Origin: Deroplatys truncata
Taxonomy: Eukaryota > Arthropoda > Insecta > Mantodea > Mantidae
DNA length: 64,000 bases
Assembly (NCBI GenBank): GCA_030765065.1
Contig: CM060983.1
Span: 52,574,067-52,638,066, forward strand
Direction: 5' to 3'
The translations under genes and the position numbers were made by a program. This document shows, one piece after another, positions 56,228-64,000 of this stretch (the first letter of the stretch is position 1; each line of letters starts with the position of its first letter). The notes under the pieces are model-generated. The model saw only the letters and a program-made list of their open reading frames with translations, had not been told where the DNA came from and did not search any database.

Positions 56228-56673
56228 TCTGATGTGTTACACTCACATGACTTTCTCTACTCTTGTACAAACTATTTTTAGAAACGCTTATTCTCCATAT
56301 GCTTCATGTTAATCGAGATATCGAGATGTTAATCTTATTGCTAATTTTCTTGTAGATGCAAGGGGAATTGGTAGGCTTTAAGCGATAGTCAAATATTTTA
56401 AGAGCTGGTTGCTATGTGGAGTATTCCATTCTCTTTGCATTACCAGGACAAAAAATAATGAATAACGAATTTGAAAAAGTATAAGTATTGGAAAATTTAA
56501 GGAAATAACAAGCAATATCTCGAAAATGGTTCACTCAACGAAAAAAATGTATATGACAAATTGTATATTTTAACGCGATCTAGATTTTTGGTGTAGTAAA
56601 ATTTTGTCTATCTCTTATGGTTTGCCAGTTATGCAAAAGTCGTTCACAATGAAGAATACTTTTGGAGACATTC
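56228..56673 (+). repeat. RepA copy, segment left of an LTR insertion
   Basis: Head TCTGATGTGTTACACTCAC. It ends at GGAGACATTC, where the LTR begins. ATTC (56670-56673) is the target duplication. Confidence 0.9.
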
Positions 56674-57680
56674 TGATGCAGTAATTTGTATCACAAATTA
56701 TTTAAATGTAAAGAGTGATTATAGTATGAATATGCATTATTATGTGAGATTGATTTGAGATGTTTGTTGACTGTAATTATTGTTGGGAAGTAAGTTTATA
56801 CTGCCTTACTGAAACTGACAGTAATCGCATGCAATAATGCAGCGAGGGGGTGAGCTGTTTATCATTATTGGAAACGAGGAAGTTACGTAATGTTGGCGCG
56901 TTTTTCTTTTAGAATCTTCTGGAACATTTCCCTAGAGCATATGTATTCATAATTTTCATTGGATATAAAAATAGACGCTAATGTTGGCGCGTTTTATTAG
57001 CCAATTGCAGCTCAGTTATAATCTTTAGGCATATCTGGATGTAGGAGTATAAAAGGTAGGTTAGAGGTAAAGACCCCGTCAGTTGGTCGAAAATATTTTG
57101 TATGATACACGTCGCCTTCAGTCCAGCAGAAATATTACACGTCGGCTATCGATTCGCAAGTTACGCGTAAAGAGTTATGAAAAATCTCAAGTATGGTAAA
57201 GTTAATTATACAAAAGATTGAAGTACGTGGATTAAAAGTGATCAGTAAGAAGTTGTTATAACAGTTTCAGTTTGGCGAGTGTCAAGATCAATGTGTAAAT
57301 GTGAGTAAATGTGTTCGACAATAAAAGTGTAAAACAAATTCTTTCATCAGTGTTATCTTTGGATAAGAGACTCCTTTCCGTTTACACAACCTGTATAAAG
57401 AGAAGTGCTTGACCAAAAAGATCGTAGCTAGCCGGAGGACAGAGAACCAAAATTAAATAAAATAACAGTAGCATTCTTTCAAACGAACACTAATACTGCC
57501 GCAAATTGCTAACACCAGATGGAGCTAACAAGCCTAACAAATGAATCACGTCACAAGATGGCTTCACCACGTTGAGTAAACAAATACACAAACATTATAA
57601 ATTTACCATCGCAAATTGATCCACAACGTGGGGCTCAACAAATTAAATAAATAAATAATGTCACAAATAATACCGTCACA
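56674..57680 (+). mobile_element. isolated LTR of the gypsy family with PBS-like tail
   Basis: Begins TGATGCAGTAATTTGTATCA and follows the gypsy LTR up to a first end, ACCATCGCA, at 57613 (940 bp). Then comes a primer-site-like AATTGATCCACAACGTGGGG (from 57614), about 45 bp of AAATAA-rich sequence, and a second end, ATACCGTCACA, at 57680. ATTC flanks the outer limits (56670-56673 and 57681-57684). TATA-like GTATAAAAGG is near 57047. The 19-bp hairpin near the start is present. Confidence 0.88.
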
Positions 57681-58079
57681 ATTCCCAGAAAATTCGAGAT
57701 ATACATTTCATTTGTCATGAAAAATCTTAAACATGTGACAATTTAATCAAAATCGTTAGAGCCATTTTTGAGAAAATTAAAATTTTCGAAAAATGCTGCA
57801 TGTAAAGGGTAATCTGGGGTGGGGGGATTTTCTTGAAAACCTTCGTGTCGCATCTCTGGAAGATACTGAACCTAAATACCAAGTTTGGTGTTTATCCGAC
57901 TGTTCGTTTCTGAGTTATGCTGTTCAGACATACACAGAGACACACACACGGACACGTTTCCAAAAATGCTTTTTTTGGATTCAGGGGTCTCAAAACATGT
58001 ATTTCCGGTGAAATCTAGGTATCGAATTTTTGGGTGGAATACAATACCTCCCCTACTTATTATATGCAGTAGAGAAAGT
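57681..58079 (+). repeat. RepA copy, segment right of the LTR insertion
   Basis: Resumes ATTCCCAGAAAATTCGAG, carries a CA tract near 57937-57949, tail CAGTAGAGAAAGT. Confidence 0.9.
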
Positions 58080-59054
58080 AAAAATATTAAATGTAAGTAC
58101 TGCGCCTACAATGGTAAAATATATATCAAATTAAAGAGCAAATTCCTATTTATAATGCAAAAGTGTTATTTTCTACAATTTTCGTCTATCAGTCCCCTTT
58201 ACAGAAGAAATAATTAACGAATTTGTTAAATATCATTGCTGTGATTTCGAATTTTAAGAATTGCATAATTATAAATTCCATACTAATAAGAGAGAATCTA
58301 TGAAAGCGTTTTCTTGCGACCAAGAACTAGTATATGAAAGGATTCTAGTGTAAGAATTTATGCAGTGAGACGAAATTAGGAAAAATGTAAGCTTAACCAG
58401 GAGGCATTAACAAGAATCGCTGCTAGATGTAATAATATCAAAGTGGAAATTCGTTCTCTAAGAGAACGTGTTTATAAAGGTACGGGATTTAAAAGCCCTG
58501 ACATGCAGTAAGTACCGTTAACGTTTTCAACTTCCCTAATCCGGACGGTTTATCTGCAAGTGACTTGCATTCTTGTAACACATTCTTCAAATGCACGACC
58601 ACCTTTGGACGGGGAGGTGATACCAAGTGACCAGTCCAACAAGTTTTGGTGGCTACGGTCAAATGCCACCTCCGCTTCGACTTTTTCAAGTTCCTGTCCT
58701 CATCTACGTTTGGTTGCTGATCAAGCTAAGAGTATTCTGTGTTCTAAGAGGAACAAGTGGGCCACTTAACTCCTCTTTTAATAATTTTACTAGACAAAAA
58801 ATATGAAGTAATGCATTCATGCGACTTTCTCTGCTCGCTCTTCTGCAAACGATTTGCTTATTCTTCTATCTACTACTTGTTAGCCGAGATAAACTTTCAT
58901 TACACATCGACATATTTCATTGTACACCCCCTCAACAAAAGTATTCGTCTGCACTTCAAAAAATTCTAGCAGCCAAATTAATGAAGGCAAAAATCTAACT
59001 TTATTTTTGACAAAGATCAAATGGTACCACAGTTACATGTTTTGGCGGCTTTTT
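58080..59054. other. no recognised feature
   Basis: Unassigned. Frames 58560-58769 (+) and 58489-58689 (minus) overlap and show no motif. Confidence 0.4.
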
Positions 59055-59774
59055 AAAATCTTAATTTTATCAGTTTTATACATTTTTTTAAAACATGCCA
59101 AAATTGCAGCTTTTTGAACGTAGTGTTTTCAAAATTATCTTTCTTGTATTGGGTAAAACACTTTTTATGCATACATCCACACACATTGATTGACATGTGA
59201 CTTAACTGATGAAGAAATAAATTCGCTAAGTCGTAGAAAGTGAGACGAAAATGAGGAATTAAGGCAAAAACGTTGAAAACTCCCAACTTTGACATTTTAT
59301 TCCTACGTCATGTGTTATCCTCCGTGGACTAGTGGTACTATGCTAGCCTCTAGTTCCCGAAGTCGGGGATTCAAACCCGGCCGAGGGCGGTGGACTTTTT
59401 CGAGCGTAAAAATCCTTAACATGGTTTCCTTTGGAAGGGAAGTAAAGCCGGTGGTCCCGTGTCGTAGATTTACAGCACGTGAAAGAACCTCAGGCCTGAT
59501 AAAGAGGCCTCTGAGCAAAATTTCCGGCCTTTCAAGCCCAACATACAATGGGACTAAGGATCATAGCAGTTAAAGAGCGTCCATAAATAAAACTCAATCT
59601 AATTTTTAATTTAACGTCAAATAAAACCCTATTTTCACCGCAAAATCAAGTAACACACATAAAAAGTTGCTCTACTCCATACATGTAAGATAATTTTTGA
59701 AAACACCACATATAAAAGAGTCGCAATATTGGCATATTTTTCAAAAATGTATAAAACTGATAAAATGAAAGATT
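59055..59774. mobile_element. MITE family M1, copy 2, split by a SINE
   Basis: Inverted ends AATCTTAATTTTATCAG ... ATAAAATGAAAGATT and GAACGTAGTGTTTTC match copy 1 at 28013-28352. The SINE at 59311-59613 interrupts it. Confidence 0.75.
59311..59613 (+). repeat. SINE family 1, full length, inside a MITE
   Basis: The tRNA-like head (TCCTCCGTGGACTAGTGG, GATTCAAACCCGGCC) and body match the copy at 3605. ACGTCA occurs at 59305-59310 and 59614-59619, a short target duplication within the MITE. Confidence 0.88.
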
Positions 59775-60412
59775 TCAGTAGGCTAAGCGATAGTCAAATT
59801 TTGAAAAAGCGGGTTGCAAGTCATGGCTTTGAAATTCTATGATGTTTGCATGACCACGAGAAAAAACAAATAGTGACTTCCCCTTGGGAAAAAGTTAAAT
59901 ATTCAAAATTCAAACCAATAACAAAAATGTCTCGGAAATGCCTAACACCACAAAAATGTATTTGACATAACTTGTGTGCTTTAACGAGATCTACATTTTT
60001 TGTGTAGTAAGATTTTGTCTATCTCATATGGTTTATCAATTATACAAAAGTCATTCGGAATGAAAAGGAATTCACAGGCTATTCGCAGAAAATTCAAGAT
60101 AAATTATATTTTATTTATCATGCAAATATGTTAAACATGTGTTCTAATCAAACTTGTTACTGCCATTTTTGACAAAATAAAAAACAACGAAAAATGTTGC
60201 ATGTAAAGGGTAGTTTATGGTGGGAGGAATTTCTTGAAGATCTTCGTGTAGCATTCCTGAAGATGTTGAACTTTAATACGAAGTTCGGTATTTAACCGAC
60301 TTTTCGGTTTTTGAGTTCACAGACACTTTTTAAAATTGCTTCGTTTGGATTCAGCGTTTATTTTCGGTGGATTTCGACATCCAATTTCTTGGTAAGCAGT
60401 AGAGAAAGCATT
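59775..60412 (+). repeat. RepA copy, head-truncated (old)
   Basis: From AAGCGATAGTCAAATTTTG to the tail-side AGCAGTAGAGAAAGC. No dinucleotide expansion. Confidence 0.7.
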
Positions 60413-60489
60413 TTAAGGTGTATATACCTAGGTGCATACATCAATTGCAGAAAGTTAATTTCAACTGAAATACCTAGGGATTTTTTTTT

Positions 60490-60640
60490 AAAGAAAGAAA
60501 AGTGTTTAAAGACCGCCCTTACTACATACAGCGCCACAGGCTGTGAAACTGATGATACATGAAATGAAATAATTGAGAAAGGAAATTTGAAGGAAGCACG
60601 CCAGGGTTAAGACTACCTTAACGCAATTGCCAGTTATTAG
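60490..60640 (+). repeat. RepB fragment
   Basis: AGTGTTTAAAGACCGCCCTT ... GCGCCACAGGCTGTGAAACT aligns with about 19027-19150. Confidence 0.55.
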
Positions 60641-60667
60641 GAATGAGAAAAACGTGAAAAAAAATTA

Positions 60668-61328
60668 TCTGATGTTTTACACTCACATGACTTTCCCTAC
60701 TGTTGTGCAAACTATTTTTACAAACGCTTATTCTCCATATGCTTCATGTTAATCTTATTGCTAATTTTGTTGTAGGTGCAAGGAGATTTAAGCGATAGTC
60801 AAATATTTTAAGAGCTGGTTGCTATGTGGCGCATTCCATTCTCTTTGTATGTCCAGGACATAAAAAAAATTAATAACGAATTCCCATTTGAGAAAAAGTA
60901 TTGGAAAATTTAACGGAATAACAAGCAATATCTCGTAAATGGTTTACTCAACAAAAAAAATGTATATGACATAAATTGTGTATTTTAACGCGATCTACAT
61001 TTTTGTACAGTAAAACGTTGTCTATCTCTTATGGTTTACCAGTTATGCAAAAGTCGTTCACAATGAAGAATACTTTTGGAGATATTCCCAGAAAATTCGA
61101 GATATACATTTCATTTCTCATGAAAATATCTTAAACATATGATATTTTAATCAAAATCGTTAGCCATTTTTGAGAAAATTAAAATTTTCGAAAAATGTCC
61201 ATGTAAAGGGTAATCTGTGGTGGGGGATTTTCTTGAAAACCTTCGCGTCGCATCTCTGAAAGATACTGAACCTAAATACCAAGCTTCGTGTTTATCCGAC
61301 TGTTCATTTCTGAGTTATGCTGTTCACA

Positions 61329-61373
<45 letters not shown>

Positions 61374-61492
61374 CCAAAAATGCTTTTTTTGGATTCAGGT
61401 CTCAAAACATATATTTTCAGGTGAAATCTCGGTATCGAATTTTTGGGTGGAATACCATACTTCCCCTACTTACTATACGTACTAGAGAAAGT
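60668..61492 (+). repeat. RepA copy with long (CA)n
   Basis: Head TCTGATGTTTTACACTCAC. (CA)n at about 61329-61369. Tail CTATACGTACTAGAGAAAGT then A7. Confidence 0.88.
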
Positions 61493-61544
61493 AAAAAAAT
61501 AAAAATAAATAGATAAATAAATAAATAAAAAAGAAAGTGATGAC

Positions 61545-61620
61545 GGTCCTGGCGGAATTTGAACCGCAGAACTCCCGCTCACATTTTTGTACTTAACGAT
61601 CTCGGCTATACGCGACGTCT
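61545..61620 (-). repeat. tRNA-like fragment (SINE head or tRNA pseudogene)
   Basis: On the minus strand TATAGCCGAGATCGTTAAG fits an A box and GGTTCAAATTCC a B box, with GGTCCTG/CAGGACC-like pairing weak. No SINE body could be matched to the others here. Confidence 0.4.
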
Positions 61621-61728
61621 AAGATTTCATATAGTATTAATTGCGTTATCACTTAATCATTATCAATTATCCACTTAATCACTTATCAATTATCCACCGA
61701 AACAATGAGGACAGATTCTTCAATCGAT

Positions 61729-61875
61729 GTTTTACGACACGTAAAGTAACCTCAAGGCTGATAGAGAGACCCCTGAGCAAAATTTCCGGTCTTTGACGCC
61801 CATTATAGAATGGGACGCTAAGGACCACAGTAGTTAAAGAGCGTCCAATAAAACTCAATTTAGTTTTAATTTCAA
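61729..61875 (+). repeat. SINE family 1, 3' fragment
   Basis: ACGACACGTAAAGTAACCTC through AGTTAAAGAGCGTCCAATAA to CTCAATTTAGTTTTAATTTC. The 5' half is missing. Confidence 0.75.
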
Positions 61876-63878
61876 TCGATGTTTCCGAGCATTTGATAAG
61901 CATTATCAATATTAATGAGCATATCCTGAACAGAAAATGCACTCGTGCAATGAACCAATAAGTATCTAAGAGATCAATGTAACGGAACTAGTAGAATACA
62001 GAAGGTTCCCGACGATAAAACCAGAAAGAATTTACAAAACCGACCGCTTCTTCGAAGAGTTATATCATTCTCATCGTTCTTAAGGCGATGACAGAGAAGG
62101 ATTTTTAATCTTAGGTTTCAAAGCCATTAAGGAGCGAAAGATAAAAGCTAGCATTTTATTGTAATGCTGCAGTTTGAAGTTAGCTGCTGCATTATTCATG
62201 TGCAGAGATATCAGTAAACCACGCATTTACAACCCAAGTGAAATGCTCTTTAATGCGCGAATTATAGCATGTTAGTAAACATAACACTGAAATGGCGATA
62301 AAATGAAACTTTGATAATAAAATTTTATTACCTCTCCCAGACGAAGGCTACCATTAAGAGAAATAAAAACAAAACGTAAGTATTGCTCTCATCGCTTCCG
62401 CAAGTACATTCCACGACAAACACAGAAATTTGTTTAAAAAAACTAAGGGGCACCGTCTGTGAACCTGTGACGTGTGTTTAGGAATAGCCAAAGAGTACCT
62501 TCTGTATAATTAACAACATCTGGAAGGTTATAGGCGAAAGGCTGAAAATATGTTCTCTCTTCTGTAAAATCAAATCAGCTACAACGTCTTCTTCGTGATC
62601 AATTGCTTATTGAAATAAATATGACAAAACGATTAGATCAAATCACAGGTGGATCAGGATTCCCTTAGGGAGGGGCTAACATGTTTTGAAAGATACCTTA
62701 CCAACGAGTAAAATGTAGTCCTAACATAAAATTTTAATTTCTAAATTTTCAAACAAAGTGATTCACGAAATTCTTTGGATGCAAGGTTTAATTTAAACGT
62801 TGAGAAAACTTATGAATCTATATATTAAATAAAGATGCACTTTAAACGTAAATAGTTTGATTATTATAAGTGTTCCTGTAAGGCATCAAAAGTTATTTAA
62901 TAGTAAATGTAAAGCACATTTGATTCGGCCAATGTTTCTTTTCTTTCTTTAGTGGAACATCCTTTTTAAATATACCCCACCACTATGGTAAATTCACTGA
63001 TTGACCCAACGAGTAGATGTCATCTGGTTTAAGTAAATTCAATTGAAATAAAAGTGCTGCTTTTGACTTTACCAAAGCAACACGGTTTGTATGCTTTTTA
63101 TGTAATTAAGAGGGGGCTATAGACCCTCTCAGCCCCTCACTTGATCTTCTAAGGATCGAGCACAGTTGGGACACTGGAGGTGTTTGGAGATCAAAACGAA
63201 AGGACATGGTAGTTGCACAGTAGAACACGGTAGATTATGTGGAAGTCCACAATCCACCAAAGTTAACTCTTCTAAATTCATGACCAGTTATCTCAAAAAC
63301 TATTTGAGATATCAGACTGAAATATTTGCTGGATGTAGTTGCATGCCTTCTAAGTTCAGTGATCTTTCATAATTATTATTAGTTTGTTTATGAAGATAGG
63401 ATCGCTTTCTTAATTATACCATATTGGTTAAAAATTATTAGCAATTTTGTTTTAATTACCAAGCACGTTATTAAAACCAAAGTAGATTGTAGAAAGTTGC
63501 TATGTCGACATATTCTTCTACTCACATCACAGATTGCCAGGTGCTGTTGGCATTTTTGAAACGTTTTCGGAATGTGCATCCATTCCATCCTCAGCTGTGG
63601 ATCGACTGCCAATGCAACTTTCTACAATGAATCTGGCATCACTTTTGATACTGCTTCTTGCGATTACAACTATAAACCAAAGTAGAGCAACAGCTTTTAG
63701 AGATTTTTAGTATCGTAAAATTTAATTTGGCTATGTTCAATAGTTTGAGAAAAGAGGTCAATAAAACTCGAGTTAGACTGCTTACATTGTAGAATATGAG
63801 GTAACACGAGATATTCTTTTATAACATTTCACAACTTTTCTTATAGATTTTAATTTTACAATCCAGTGGAACATTTTT
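61876..63878. other. no recognised feature
   Basis: About 2 kb of AT-rich sequence with only short, motif-free open frames (for example 63166-63372 + and 63388-63612 minus). I see no repeat shared with the rest of the window. Confidence 0.45.
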
Positions 63879-63937
63879 GCTTTCTCTATCACTTATCTAC
63901 AGTATGCAGGGAAAGTATTGCATTACAACAAAAAAAA
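63879..63937 (-). repeat. RepA tail fragment
   Basis: CTTTCTCTATCACTTATCTA then GAAAGTATTGCATTACAAC and an A8 run where another copy begins. Confidence 0.7.
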
Positions 63938-64000
63938 TCTGATGTGTTACACTCACATGACTTTCTCTACTCTTGTACAAACTATTTTTACAAACGCTTA
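63938..64000 (+). repeat. RepA copy, head only (cut by the window edge)
   Basis: TCTGATGTGTTACACTCAC followed by ATGACTTTCTCTACTCTTG, inserted in the A-run of the preceding fragment. Confidence 0.88.

Noticed and set aside
7120-61516. A recurring small open frame (about 70 codons, starting MFHVKGNLGWGDFLENLRV or similar) in many RepA copies
   Set aside because: It follows the RepA unit in every copy, shifts frame through the (CA)n tract (runs of HT), and starts and stops vary. Conservation is explained by nucleotide similarity of the repeat. A dN/dS test on many copies would be needed to claim coding.

Overview
This window looks like intergenic, repeat-saturated DNA from a large animal genome, most likely an insect. 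It is AT-rich and carries mariner/IS630-type transposase remnants, tRNA-headed SINEs, and LTR elements whose primer-binding sites resemble the complement of the 3' end of insect tRNA-Lys. A cockroach-like or other polyneopteran insect is my guess and is not proven. I recognise no host protein-coding gene. Everything identifiable is a mobile element, a remnant of one, or a simple repeat.

The dominant component is one interspersed family, called RepA here, of about 0.8-1.0 kb with more than 25 pieces in both orientations. Read head to tail it starts TCTGATGTGTTACACTCAC, carries a variable (CA)n tract about 200 bp from its tail, and ends in a small hairpin followed by AGAGAAAGT and an A-run. Copies repeatedly sit inside A-runs of other RepA copies. 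The first 3.1 kb is a four-element nest, and two LTR insertions (38737-47208 and 56674-57680) also lie inside RepA copies.

Layout: 1-4144 RepA nest, a deleted LTR element and a SINE; 7135-15574 RepA, a decayed DNA transposon, three LTRs of one family and a second DNA transposon; 16000-16993 a minus-strand LTR; 18223-33390 many RepA copies, a MITE and a fold-back mariner; 35658-36036 a SINE; 38737-47208 a young Ty3/gypsy-type retrotransposon with gag, protease, reverse transcriptase/RNase H and integrase; 47213-61875 RepA, SINEs, the second DNA transposon copy, two MITEs and an LTR of the gypsy family; 61876-63878 nothing recognised; RepA again at the right edge.

The retrotransposon has LTRs differing at about six substitutions plus one 15-bp indel, a 4-bp target duplication (ATAT), a gag/pol overlap of 16 nt with pol in the -1 frame, and no envelope gene. 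Its pol is interrupted by a frame change at an A8 run in reverse transcriptase and by an in-frame stop between RNase H and integrase, so this copy is probably not autonomous.

The least expected pattern is at the 3' ends of isolated LTRs at 10579-11576, 14605-15574, 16000-16993 (minus) and 56674-57680. Each LTR end is followed by a primer-binding-site-like block and then another LTR-type end ending in CA. The outer end, not the inner one, is flanked by the target duplication (exact in three, one mismatch in the fourth). Two related copies share the same added tail, which suggests that the LTRs themselves have grown by capturing primer-binding-site modules.
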